From NCBI GenBank assembly GCA_025363715.1, contig JANYLR010000054.1:1-64000 (forward strand): a stretch of 64,000 bases of DNA. The letters are read 5' to 3'. This stretch comes from Holophagaceae bacterium. Lineage in GTDB: Bacteria > Acidobacteriota > Holophagae > Holophagales > Holophagaceae. Within the stretch, counting starts at the first letter, position 1; each line of letters opens with the position of its first letter. A model generated the notes under the pieces. That model did not search any database. It saw only the letters and a program-made list of their open reading frames with translations, and was not told where the DNA came from. Below are positions 26,383-35,183 of the stretch, piece by piece. Position numbers and translations under genes: made by a program.

Positions 26383-26476
26383 AGAGGAGAGGATCTTCAG
26401 CCTGTGAGGTGGTGATTCACGGTGAAGTGAGAACACCTTCACCCCTATCAACGCAAATCGCCATCCAAGAGGCTTC

Positions 26477-26959
26477 ATGTCCGCGCCGACGCCTGAACAA
26501 GTCATCCGCCATCTCCGGCACGCCAACTCGGTGGCCAAACAGGCGGCCGGTGCTGGCCACCACCCCTTCGGAGCGATCCTTGTGGGCCCCGACCACGAGA
26601 CGGTCCTCCTGGAACAGGGGAACCTGAGCACGGTCAATCATGCGGAAGCGGTGCTGGCCCGCGCCGCCGACACGAAATTCTCCCCGGCCTACCTGGCTGG
26701 CTGCACCCTCTACACCACAGTGGAGCCCTGCGCCATGTGCGCCGGCACCCTGTACTGGGCCAACATCGGGCAACTGGTCTACGGCATGGATGAGCGTCGC
26801 CTGCTGGCCTTCACGGGCGCCAATCCGGAGAATCCCACCCTGGACCTGCCCTGCCGCGAGCTGTTCGCCCGGGGGCAGAAGCAGATCCCCGTGACTGGCC
26901 CCGTCCCCGAAGTGGAAGCCGAGATCGCAGCGCTGCACCAGGATTTCTGGAAAGGCTAG
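26477..26959 (+). CDS. Cytidine-deaminase-fold nucleobase deaminase
   Basis: A 160-residue zinc hydrolase with the ligand motifs NHAEAVLARAA (His-Ala-Glu) and TTVEPCAMCAG (PCxxC). It is related to guanine deaminase and tRNA adenosine deaminases; size, lack of tRNA-contact features and context favour a free base. A second member of the fold, closer to B. subtilis GuaD, lies at 58770, at the other end of the purine island. The substrate of this one is uncertain. The stop overlaps the convergent gene at 26956 by 4 bp. Confidence 0.85.
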   Translation: MSAPTPEQVIRHLRHANSVAKQAAGAGHHPFGAILVGPDHETVLLEQGNLSTVNHAEAVLARAADTKFSPAYLAGCTLYTTVEPCAMCAGTLYWANIGQLVYGMDERRLLAFTGANPENPTLDLPCRELFARGQKQIPVTGPVPEVEAEIAALHQDFWKG

Positions 26960-27327
26960 AACTCCAGCTGCTCATAGGTGGGGAAGCCCACCTCAACCCA
27001 GGCTTCCTTGCCGTAGCGGATGATGTTTCCGAAGATGAAGATCAGGGCCGAGGAGGAGGCATTGCCCGGGAACACCCCGATGATCCAGGGATGGTCCGGA
27101 TTCAGGTCGAACCCTTCCGTGGCCTGGGCCCGTTCCGTTAGTCCGGTCATGTAGGCCTTGGCGTAGTCCAGGGCGCCCTCCAGACTGACGATCTGCATGC
27201 CCTCGGCGGTGTAGCTCCGCCCCAGATTGCTGCGGAGGAACATGGCGGGTTCCGGCAGCAGGCGGATGTGGGAGGTCGGGTAGGCCTGTTTGAGGGCCTG
27301 CAGCAGGTGCTCGACTGGGAAAGTCAT
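26956..27327 (-). CDS. Uncharacterised 123-residue protein at the end of the importer operon
   Basis: The frame from ATG 27327 gives a soluble protein starting MTFPVEHLLQALKQAYP, with a glycine/serine-rich middle (GVFPGNASSSALIFIFGN) and no signal peptide or membrane segment. Codon use resembles its neighbours. It follows the last permease gene by 46 nt on the same strand, so it is probably cotranscribed with the BMP-type importer. I do not recognise the family. A role in purine handling is only suggested by place. Confidence 0.7.
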   Translation of the reverse strand: MTFPVEHLLQALKQAYPTSHIRLLPEPAMFLRSNLGRSYTAEGMQIVSLEGALDYAKAYMTGLTERAQATEGFDLNPDHPWIIGVFPGNASSSALIFIFGNIIRYGKEAWVEVGFPTYEQLEF

Positions 27328-27373
27328 GGGTGCCTCGACAACGAATGGTGGCAGACGATGGCGTGGATGGAGC

Positions 27374-28324
27374 CTAGAAGCGCATCTCGCGGTTGTAGGG
27401 CTTGCCCAGGTCCGTGGGGCCCAGCTGCCGGGCCTTGCGGGCCAGGGCCAGCACCACGATGACCAGGACGTAGGGGAGCATGACCGCGAACTCGTAGGGG
27501 AACTTGATGCCCCAGACCTGCATGGAGAGCTGGAAGGACTGGGCGATGCTGAACAGCAGGGCGCCCCCGAGGATGCCCAGGGGGCTCCAGCGGCCGAAGT
27601 AGACCAGGGCCACGGCGATGAAGCCCCGGCCGGCCACCAGGTCATCCGAGAACATCTTGGCTTGGCAGAGGGACAGGTAGGCACCGGCCAGGCCCGCCAT
27701 GGCGCCCCCCAGGGCCAGGGCCTGGTAGCGGGTGCGGTCCACGTGGATGCCCATGGTGTCGGCCGCGCGGGGATGGGTGCCCACGGCCCGCACCTTGAGT
27801 CCCCAGGGAGTCTTGTAGAGGAGGAACCAACTTGCCGGCACCAGGAGGAAGGCCACATAGGCGAGGGGGTTGTGGTTGAAGAGCACCCCGCCGAGAAAGG
27901 GGATTTTGGAGAGGTAGGGGATGGGCAGGATCTGGATGCCCTCCACGCCGGTGACGCCTCCCACGAAGTGGCGGAAGAGGGTGCCCGAGAGGCCCCAACC
28001 CAGCATCTGCAGCCCAATCCCGGCGATGCCCTGGGAGGCCCGGAAGGTCACGGTCACCAGGGCGAACAGGAGGCCGAAGGCGGCGCCCACGGCCATGGCA
28101 CCGAGCAGCCCCAGGAAGTTGCCATAGGGAGCCATTACACCGCCCTTGAGCGTGTAGGGCAGCATGAAGCCCAGGTAGGCGCCCATGCACATGATCCCGT
28201 CGCAGCCCAGGTTGAAGACCCCCGCCCGCTGATTGAAGTTCTCCCCCAGGGCCGCGATGAGGATGGCCACCGAGAAGGGCACCGCCAGGCAGAGGACGTT
28301 GTAGATCATGACGTCCGGGCTCAT
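27374..28324 (-). CDS. BMP-type ABC importer, permease 2
   Basis: This 316-residue inner-membrane permease belongs to the RbsC-like BPD_transp_2 family used by nucleoside and purine importers (YufQ/NupQ type). It shows about nine hydrophobic segments, the opening ENFNQRAGVFNLGCDGIM, and the coupling stretch RAVGTHPRAADTMGI that meets the ATPase. It overlaps the preceding permease gene by four bases (ATGA). With 28321, 29426 and 31087 it forms one complete importer, probably for a nucleobase or nucleoside. Confidence 0.9.
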   Translation of the reverse strand: MSPDVMIYNVLCLAVPFSVAILIAALGENFNQRAGVFNLGCDGIMCMGAYLGFMLPYTLKGGVMAPYGNFLGLLGAMAVGAAFGLLFALVTVTFRASQGIAGIGLQMLGWGLSGTLFRHFVGGVTGVEGIQILPIPYLSKIPFLGGVLFNHNPLAYVAFLLVPASWFLLYKTPWGLKVRAVGTHPRAADTMGIHVDRTRYQALALGGAMAGLAGAYLSLCQAKMFSDDLVAGRGFIAVALVYFGRWSPLGILGGALLFSIAQSFQLSMQVWGIKFPYEFAVMLPYVLVIVVLALARKARQLGPTDLGKPYNREMRF

Positions 28325-29433
28325 GACTGGGCTCCCTTCTTTGACTTCAACCAGGCGGGAACGAGCCGCGCCATCCAGCGCAGCACCCGCTCCTGCGCAT
28401 AGGGGTTCCGCAGGAAGCTCTGGGCGGAAACGATGGCGAGGATGATCACGCCCTGCAGCACCAGCACCATGTTCGCGGGTACCGAGGCGGAGCGCTGGGT
28501 CATGTCGGCACCGATAAGGAGGATGCCGAAGAAGAAGGCGCTGGGGATGATGCCGGCGGGATGGAGGCCGCCGAAGAGGGCCACCACGATACCGGCGAAC
28601 CCGTAGCCGGAAGAGATGCCTTCGATGGCGCGGTGGTGGACCCCGGTCACCTCGACGGCACCCGCCAGACCCGCGAAGCCCCCGGCCAGGAGCATGGCGA
28701 CGATGAGGTAGCGCTCGACGGGGATGCCAGCGTAGCGGGCGGCCTTGGCCCCCGCCCCGGCAGCGCGCATGCGGTAGCCAAGGGTGGTCTTCCAGAGCAG
28801 CACCCAGACCAGCACCGCCGCCACCAGGGCAAGGATGAGGCCCGTGTGCAGGCGTGTGCCGGGAATGATCTGGTCCAGGAACGAGGCGTCGGGCAGGCGC
28901 ATGGACTGGGGCGTGCCCGAGCCCGTCTCCAGCTCATTGGGATCCAGCATGGGACCCCGCAGCAGGAACGTGTGGATCTGAGCTGCGATGTAGTTGAGCA
29001 TCACCGTGCTGAGGATCTCGTTCACCTGGAGCCGGGCACGCAGCCAGCCGGCGATGCCGCCCCAGACGGCTCCGCCCAGGGCGCCCGCCAGGAGCACCAG
29101 CGGCAGGAGCAAACCCTTGGGCAGTCCCGGCAGGGCCAGGGCCATGGCAGTGGCGGCCAGGACCCCCATCTGGATCTGGCCTTCGGCGCCGATATTGAGG
29201 ATGCCGCTGCGGAAGGAGATGGCGATGCCCAGACCCACCAGGAGCAGCGGCACCGAACGCACCAGGACTTCCGTCACCCCGAACAGATCCGAAAGGGGCC
29301 CCGTGAGGATGGTCTTGTAGGTCGCGAGGGGGCTGGCGCCGATGGCAAGGAGGACCAGGGCCACCAGCGCGGCGGCCACCAGGGAGACGGCGATGATGAC
29401 CGTTCCTCCGAATAAAACCTTCTGCTTATTCAT
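28321..29433 (-). CDS. BMP-type ABC importer, permease 1
   Basis: The partner permease (370 residues, YufP/NupP type) has the marker RSGILNIGAEGQIQMG, the NEILSTVMLNYIA segment and the ATPase-contact loop RAAGAGAKAARYAGI. Its ATG overlaps the ATPase gene by 8 bp and its stop overlaps the next permease by 4 bp, so the three subunits are translationally coupled. A second, divergent permease pair is at 54936-56945. Confidence 0.9.
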   Translation of the reverse strand: MNKQKVLFGGTVIIAVSLVAAALVALVLLAIGASPLATYKTILTGPLSDLFGVTEVLVRSVPLLLVGLGIAISFRSGILNIGAEGQIQMGVLAATAMALALPGLPKGLLLPLVLLAGALGGAVWGGIAGWLRARLQVNEILSTVMLNYIAAQIHTFLLRGPMLDPNELETGSGTPQSMRLPDASFLDQIIPGTRLHTGLILALVAAVLVWVLLWKTTLGYRMRAAGAGAKAARYAGIPVERYLIVAMLLAGGFAGLAGAVEVTGVHHRAIEGISSGYGFAGIVVALFGGLHPAGIIPSAFFFGILLIGADMTQRSASVPANMVLVLQGVIILAIVSAQSFLRNPYAQERVLRWMARLVPAWLKSKKGAQS

Positions 29434-31012
29434 GCGCGGCTCCCGCGGCTGGGAGGGAGGAGGCGCCCGCGGCCGGAGGTGGGTCCGTGTCCGCCAGCCC
29501 GGCCATGAGAATGCCCAGTCGCTCCCGCGTGGCTTCCACCGCCGACAGGACCTTCAGGATCCGCCCCTTGTAGATCACGGCGATGCGGTCCGATAGGTTC
29601 ATCACTTCTTCCAGTTCCTCGGAGATGAGGATGATGCCGATGCCCTCCCGGCGACGCTCCAGCAGCTGGGAGTGGATGAATTCCTGGGCGCCCATGTCGA
29701 TGCCCCGGGTCGGATAGACAGCTACCAGGGCCTTGGGACCCCGGGCGATCTCCCGCGCCAGGATGACCTTCTGGATGTTCCCGCCGGAGAGGGCACCCGT
29801 GGCCGTGCTCGTGGAAGGGCAGCGGATATCGAACTGTTCCTTCAGCTGCTCGGCGTTCCGGTCGATCGACTTGCGGGCCAGGAAGGAGAGCTTGCTGAAT
29901 TTCTTGGCGGCGAAGTCCTTGAGGATGAGGTTGTCCTTCACGGAGAAGGAGGGGACGATGCCTTCCGTCTGCCGGTCCTCGGGCACATAGCCCATGCCGG
30001 AATCGATGATCTCGCGGGGAGTCTTGTTGGCCAGGTTGCGTCCCTGGAACAGGATCTCGCCGGATTCCACCGGCCGCAGCCCCGCCAAGGCATCGGCAAA
30101 CTCGCGCTGACCGTTGCCGGAGACCCCGGCCACGCCGAGGACCTCCCCGGCCCGGAGTTCCAGATCCAACCCATCGAGGGCGAAGTTGCCGCGATCGCCC
30201 CGCACCCGGAGCTGCCTCACGGACAGCAGGGGCGTACCCTGGAGGCCGCTGCCCTCGTTGCGGGGGAGCGTTACTTCATGCCCCGTCATCAGGGCGGCCA
30301 GCTCGGAGGGTTCGTGGTTGGCGGTGTGACCGTTGAAGACTACGGCCCCGTGGCGAAGGATCGAGACCCGATCCGAAAGGGCCTTCACCTCGTTGAGCTT
30401 GTGGCTGATGAAGATGATGGCCAGCTCGGAGGCCATGCGCTGCAGGCGCTCGATGAGATCGTCCGTCTCCTGGGGAGTGAGGGCCGAGGTGGGCTCGTCC
30501 AGGATGAGGAGCTTCGCGCCCAGGCAGAGCGTTTTGACCAGCTCCACCCGCTGCTGCTCGCCCACGGAGAGCTGCCAGATATAGGCGTCGGGGTTCACGG
30601 GCAGCTCGTAGCGCTCCGAGACTTCCCGGATCTTCTGGGCGGCGCCCTTGATGTCCAGCCGCATGAAGTGGTGCAGGTCCTTCAACCCCAGTGCCAGGTT
30701 CTCGGCCACAGTCATATTGGGCACGAGCATGAAGTGCTGATGCACCATGCCGATGCCGCGGGCGTAGGCGTCCCCGGGGGCGCGGAACTGAACCACCTCG
30801 CCGTTGACGGAGATGGAGCCGGAGTCCGGCCGGTAGAGGCCCATGATGATGTTCATCAGCGTGGTCTTGCCCGCGCCATTCTCGCCCACCAGGGCCAGCA
30901 CCTCACCTCGACGCACATCAAGGGAGATGCCGTCGCAGGCAAGGACGCCCGGGAACCGCTTGGTGATGCCTTCCAGCTTGAGTTCGGAGATGGGCTCCGC
31001 AGCTGCAGTCAT
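29426..31012 (-). CDS. BMP-type ABC importer, double-domain ATPase
   Basis: This 528-residue protein has two fused ABC domains of the RbsA/YufO kind. The first has Walker A GENGAGKT at 43-50, signature LSVGEQQ at 148-154 and Walker B LLILDEP near 168-174. The second has a degenerate nucleotide site (GVSGNGQREF, ALSGGNIQKV, and LVAVYPTRG instead of a DE Walker B), as is normal for this family. AGGA precedes the ATG by 6 nt. It powers the two permeases encoded directly downstream. Confidence 0.92.
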   Translation of the reverse strand: MTAAAEPISELKLEGITKRFPGVLACDGISLDVRRGEVLALVGENGAGKTTLMNIIMGLYRPDSGSISVNGEVVQFRAPGDAYARGIGMVHQHFMLVPNMTVAENLALGLKDLHHFMRLDIKGAAQKIREVSERYELPVNPDAYIWQLSVGEQQRVELVKTLCLGAKLLILDEPTSALTPQETDDLIERLQRMASELAIIFISHKLNEVKALSDRVSILRHGAVVFNGHTANHEPSELAALMTGHEVTLPRNEGSGLQGTPLLSVRQLRVRGDRGNFALDGLDLELRAGEVLGVAGVSGNGQREFADALAGLRPVESGEILFQGRNLANKTPREIIDSGMGYVPEDRQTEGIVPSFSVKDNLILKDFAAKKFSKLSFLARKSIDRNAEQLKEQFDIRCPSTSTATGALSGGNIQKVILAREIARGPKALVAVYPTRGIDMGAQEFIHSQLLERRREGIGIILISEELEEVMNLSDRIAVIYKGRILKVLSAVEATRERLGILMAGLADTDPPPAAGASSLPAAGAAHE

Positions 31013-31086
31013 GATTGATCCTGGTCAATAAACCCTCCCGCTGCGGGCTCGGCCACGCCGGGACCGCAGCGGGAGCCGTAAAGGAA

Positions 31087-32094
31087 CTACAACTTGATGC
31101 TCTTCCAATCCAGCTTGAGCTTGCCGGAGGTCAGGTCGGCCTTGGCCTGCTCCACCGCCTTCTTGACGGCGGGGGTCAGGACCTTGGCGTCCATCTTGGA
31201 ATTGAACTCGAAGCGGAACCCGCCATTGGCGAACTGGAGGGGCAGGCTCTCGCCGCCCTTGACGCCGGAGGCGCGCTTGGCAATGAGGGCTTCCACTACG
31301 GCCGCGTAGTTGTAGCTGCAGGCGGCGATGACCCGCGTGGCTTCAGGCATGCCCAGCTGGGCGGTGTCCTGGCCCACCCAGTAGATCCCGGCGGGGGCCG
31401 CGGCGACGGCCCGCAGGGCGCCGATAGCCTGCTGGGCGGAGCCGGTGAGGACGTCCGCGCCGTCCTTGAGCTGAGTCTGGGCCAGCTCGCCGGCCTTGAC
31501 GAAGTCGCCGAAGCTGCCGGTGAAGGCGACCCGGATGGCCGCGCTGGGGTTGGCGGCCTTCACGCCCATCATGAACCCGCGGGTGTAGCGGGCGGAATCG
31601 CCGCCATCCACCGGGCCCACGTTGCCAATCTTGCCGGACTTGGTCACCATGCCGGCGATGATGCCGTTGAGGTAGCCGGTCTCTTCGCTAAAGGGCGTGT
31701 AGGTGAACACGTTCTTGGGGCCGATGTTGGCGCTGGTGCCGTAGGCGAAGGTGGTGTTGGGGAAGACGCCGGCCATCTCGGTGACCAGGTTGTTGTACTG
31801 GGCGCCGTGGCAGATGATGATGTCGAAGCCCTTGGAGGCGTACTGGCGAGCGGCGGAACCCGCGTCCACCGGCTTCATCTTCTCGCTGTGGCTGTACTCG
31901 AGGTTCGCCACGCCGTGCTTCTTCTGAACCGCCAGGATGGCGTCGTGCATGGACTGGCACCAGCCCTTGTCATCCACCGTGGATTCCACGATGAGGGCGA
32001 TGCGGACCTTGGCCGCGGGAGCGGCCTGGGCGGTGGCACCGAAGAGGGTGAGGAGGGAGGCCGCGGTCAAAGCGGTCTTGAGGGTGGGCTTCAT
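31087..32094 (-). CDS. BMP-family periplasmic substrate-binding protein
   Basis: A 335-residue binding protein with a Sec signal peptide (cleavage after about residue 24, ATAQA) and no lipobox, so it should be free in the periplasm. The BMP fold is marked by VRIALIVESTVDDKGWCQSM, the FDIIICHGAQY turn, and ETGYLNGIIAGMVTKSGKIG. Proteins of this family bind nucleosides or purine bases. AGGAG lies 6 nt before the ATG. It heads the importer operon ATPase-permease-permease and follows ssnA by 119 nt. Confidence 0.9.
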   Translation of the reverse strand: MKPTLKTALTAASLLTLFGATAQAAPAAKVRIALIVESTVDDKGWCQSMHDAILAVQKKHGVANLEYSHSEKMKPVDAGSAARQYASKGFDIIICHGAQYNNLVTEMAGVFPNTTFAYGTSANIGPKNVFTYTPFSEETGYLNGIIAGMVTKSGKIGNVGPVDGGDSARYTRGFMMGVKAANPSAAIRVAFTGSFGDFVKAGELAQTQLKDGADVLTGSAQQAIGALRAVAAAPAGIYWVGQDTAQLGMPEATRVIAACSYNYAAVVEALIAKRASGVKGGESLPLQFANGGFRFEFNSKMDAKVLTPAVKKAVEQAKADLTSGKLKLDWKSIKL

Positions 32095-32213
32095 GCTGTT
32101 CTCCTGTTGGGTCGGAACCTGGGTTCCGGGGATGTGGGTGGACTGCTTGGGGGGAGACTCGAAGAACCGTGGGGTATGGGTGATCGGAGGTGGATCGCTG
32201 GTGCCGTTTTCGC

Positions 32214-33545
32214 CTAGAACCTCTCCCACAACCGCAGGGCCAGGGCCCGACTGCGGGCCGCAAGGTCCGCCTCGTCTAGATCGAGGGTAAGGCGCTTGCC
32301 TTCCATGAGCACCCGGCCGGCGCAGATGGTGGTATCCACGGTGGCCTGGGAGATGCCGAAGATCAGATGCCCCAGGACCGTATCGTCATTCAGGGGCGTG
32401 GGCGGATCGTAGTCCACCAGGATGAGATCGGCCGCGGCGCCCTCCTGGAGCGTGCCCACGGGGAAGTCCCAAAGCTGGCTGGCCAGTTCCGGATTGCGTA
32501 CGAAGAGGGTGTTGGCCACTTCCATGAAGGCGCAGCTGGGGTTCTCCTGGCGAAGGTGCTGCGCCCACAGGGCCACGCGCACTTCCTCCAGCATGTTCAC
32601 GGTCATGGCGTCGGTGCCCAGCCCCACACGCACGCCCCGGGAGGAAAGTCTGAGCAGATCGGCGATGCCCACGGCGTTATTGAGGTTGGACTGGGGGTTG
32701 TGGGCCACGAAGGTGCCCGTGGCCGCCAGGAGGTCGATATCCGCGTCCGTCACGTGCACGGCGTGGGCCGCGATACTGTTCCGACCCAGCAGGCCATGGG
32801 CATGGAGCCGCGCCGTGGGCGTGAGGCCATGCTGCTCAAGGTTGATGGCCACATCAGAAGCTGCCTCGGCCACATGGACGTGGTACCCGATGCCCAAGTC
32901 CCGACCCAGGCTGGCGGCCCGGTCCAAGGTTTCATCTGACAGGGTGAAGGCAGCGTGGAGGCCCAAGAGGGCCCGGAGCTGAGGATCCTGCTCGGCGGTG
33001 CAGCGTCGGGCGAAGCGGGCGTTCTCTTCCAGGCCCTCAGTCGCGGTGGCCTCCCCATCCCGGTCCGAGACCTCGTAGCAGAGGCAGGCGCGCAGTCCCG
33101 AAGCCTTCACCGCATCGGCGATGCGATCCAGGGAGCCGGGAATGGCGTTGGGGCTGGCGTGGTGATCCACCAGGGTGGTGGTGCCCTTGCGGATGGCATC
33201 CAGCAGCACGACCTGGGCGCTCACTTCCACGTCATCCAGGCTGAGTTTGCGGTCCAGGCGCCACCAGAGGTTGTCCAGCACCTCCTGGAAGCTCGCGCTG
33301 GGGGCCATCTTGCCAAGCCCCCGCACGAGGGTGGAATAGAAGTGCATGTGGGCATTAACCAGGCCGGGCATGAGCACCTGGCCACCCGCATCGATCACCT
33401 TGTCAAAGGGGCCGGGAATGGCCGACCTCGGCGCGATCCTGGCAATCCGGCCATCTTCGATGAGCAGGGCCTGCCCCTCCAGCACCGGATGGGGGGCGCT
33501 GAAGGTGAGGATCGTGCCGTTGTGGATGAGGATGCGGGTGGACAT
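32214..33545 (-). CDS. ssnA: Putative aminohydrolase SsnA
   Basis: An amidohydrolase-superfamily deaminase of 443 residues. Metal ligands are visible in GLVNAHMHFYSTL, in the middle HVHVAE, and in the GLGTDAMTVNM aspartate. It is a standard member of the E. coli yge-ygf cluster linked to purine breakdown, where it is expected to deaminate a guanine- or purine-derived intermediate. ATG 33545 is preferred to TTG 33548. An inverted repeat island (33597-33678) separates it from the PLP enzyme gene upstream. Confidence 0.88.
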   Translation of the reverse strand: MSTRILIHNGTILTFSAPHPVLEGQALLIEDGRIARIAPRSAIPGPFDKVIDAGGQVLMPGLVNAHMHFYSTLVRGLGKMAPSASFQEVLDNLWWRLDRKLSLDDVEVSAQVVLLDAIRKGTTTLVDHHASPNAIPGSLDRIADAVKASGLRACLCYEVSDRDGEATATEGLEENARFARRCTAEQDPQLRALLGLHAAFTLSDETLDRAASLGRDLGIGYHVHVAEAASDVAINLEQHGLTPTARLHAHGLLGRNSIAAHAVHVTDADIDLLAATGTFVAHNPQSNLNNAVGIADLLRLSSRGVRVGLGTDAMTVNMLEEVRVALWAQHLRQENPSCAFMEVANTLFVRNPELASQLWDFPVGTLQEGAAADLILVDYDPPTPLNDDTVLGHLIFGISQATVDTTICAGRVLMEGKRLTLDLDEADLAARSRALALRLWERF

Positions 33546-33596
33546 CAAACTTACCTGTGATACCAGTGTGCGTTCATGACCTAAGGCTTTTTCTTA

Positions 33597-33678
33597 ACCA
33601 CGAAGACGGAAAGACCACGAAGAAGTGCTATTTCATTGCTTGGTCAATTTTTCTTCGTGGTCTTCCTGTCTTCGTGGT
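33597..33678. repeat. Inverted repeat built from ACCACGAAGA words
   Basis: Two 28-bp arms (33597-33624 and 33651-33678) are inverted copies with two mismatches, separated by 26 bp. Each arm has two copies of ACCACGAAGA spaced 17 bp apart. The transcript could fold into a long hairpin between the PLP enzyme gene and ssnA, so it may process or attenuate the operon. Architecture matches the islands at 17369 and 26123 although the word differs. Confidence 0.85.
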
Positions 33679-33707
33679 GAATCTTCTTCAAGAGATAGAA
33701 AAATGAA

Positions 33708-35165
33708 TCAGGATGCTGCCACCTGCTGGTTGAAGGCGGCGATGAGCTTGTCGAACTCGGCGGCCTCCTCGGTGAAGAGCTGGCGCCAGTACTCGGGATC
33801 CCACTGGGCGCATATCTCTTCGTAGGTCTTCCCCTGCTGTTCGACCCAGGTGTAGTACTTCAGGTTGTGGATGGCCTTCTTCTCGAGGAAGGTCAGCTCC
33901 TTGAAGTTGTCCGTGGCCTGGCGCTCGAGGCTGCCGATGTGGGCCGTGGCGGCGTTCACGGCGGTGAAGGCGCCGTGCTCGGTGGTCTGCTCGGCCAGGC
34001 GGGACCGGTACATCTCCACGCTGTCCGTGAAGATGGTGAAGATCACGTCGTTCTCGTCCAGCTCCCAGTACTTGGCCGCCTTGATGGCCGCCAGCATGTT
34101 GCAGATACCGCTGATGCCCAGCAGGCCCAGCTTGGCGATGGTGTCAGCATCTACACCCAGGGAGGCCAGGTGGGCCTGGCCTGCGGGCTCGTTGAAGAGG
34201 CGCAGGATGCGCATGCAGTCCTCGTCATCGATGGCGGCCACAGCGTCCGTGTTGCGGACGTTGTGGACCCAGGGCACGTGCTTGTCGCCGATGCCTTCGA
34301 TGCGGTGGTCGCCGAAGCCGTTCAGGAGCAGGGTGGGGCACTGGATCGCCTCGGTGGCGATGGTCTTGGAACCAGGGTGCAGGGTCTTGAGGTAGTCCCC
34401 GGCGGCGATGGTGCCAGCACTGCCCGTGGCGCTGGCATAGCCGGCCAGGCGCGTCTTGGGGGTCTTGATGGCGTTGAAGACGTCCTCGATGGCAGGGCCC
34501 GTGACGTTGTAGTGCCACACGGGATTCCCGAATTCCTCGAACTGATTGAAGATCAGATGCTTGGGATCGTTCTTCAGCTCCCAGCACTTGTCGTAGATTT
34601 CTTTCACGTTGCTTTCGCAGCCAGGTGTCGCGATCACTTCGGAACCGATCTCCGCCAGCCAGGTGAAGCGCTCCTGGCTCATGTTCTCCGGCAGGATGGC
34701 AATGGCCGTGCAGCCCAGAACGGCGGAGTCGAAGGCGCCGCCGCGACAGTAGTTGCCAGTGGAGGGCCAGACGGCCTTGTGGTAGTCGGGATCGAACTCG
34801 CCGCTCACCAGGCGGGGCACCAGGCAGGCGAAGGCCGCGCCCACCTTGTGGGCGCCGGTGGGGAAGTACTTCCCGACCAGGCCAATGATGCGGGCCTTCA
34901 CGCCGGTGATGACGCTGGGGATCTCCAGGTGGTTGGGGCCGCCGAAGAGGCCGGTCTCCGGGTCGTTCTTCCAGGTGATGCGGAAGAGGTTGGCGGGATC
35001 GATATCCCAGAGGCCCACGGTCTTCAGCTTCGCCTTGACGGAATCGGGGGCGGTCTCGGGGTTCCGCATCTGGGCGAAGGTGGGGATGATGATGCCCCTC
35101 TCCTTGCAGCGTTTCGCGGTGCGCTTGACGACTTCGGCGTTGTAGGTCTTTACGATTCTGGACAT
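33708..35165 (-). CDS. PLP-dependent lyase, fold type II, large form
   Basis: At 485 residues this belongs to the cysteine synthase/TrpB-like fold. The probable PLP lysine is in FPTGAHKVGAAFA, and the phosphate loop in the STGNYCRGGAFDSAV and SATGSAGT region. The yge-ygf cluster normally has YgeX (2,3-diaminopropionate ammonia-lyase, about 400 residues) at this position, next to YgeW. This protein is larger and reads differently, so it may be a functional replacement or act on another amino acid made in the pathway. It is 18 nt downstream of ygeW. Confidence 0.8.
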   Translation of the reverse strand: MSRIVKTYNAEVVKRTAKRCKERGIIIPTFAQMRNPETAPDSVKAKLKTVGLWDIDPANLFRITWKNDPETGLFGGPNHLEIPSVITGVKARIIGLVGKYFPTGAHKVGAAFACLVPRLVSGEFDPDYHKAVWPSTGNYCRGGAFDSAVLGCTAIAILPENMSQERFTWLAEIGSEVIATPGCESNVKEIYDKCWELKNDPKHLIFNQFEEFGNPVWHYNVTGPAIEDVFNAIKTPKTRLAGYASATGSAGTIAAGDYLKTLHPGSKTIATEAIQCPTLLLNGFGDHRIEGIGDKHVPWVHNVRNTDAVAAIDDEDCMRILRLFNEPAGQAHLASLGVDADTIAKLGLLGISGICNMLAAIKAAKYWELDENDVIFTIFTDSVEMYRSRLAEQTTEHGAFTAVNAATAHIGSLERQATDNFKELTFLEKKAIHNLKYYTWVEQQGKTYEEICAQWDPEYWRQLFTEEAAEFDKLIAAFNQQVAAS

Positions 35166-35183
35166 GTCGATTCCTCTCGATGC

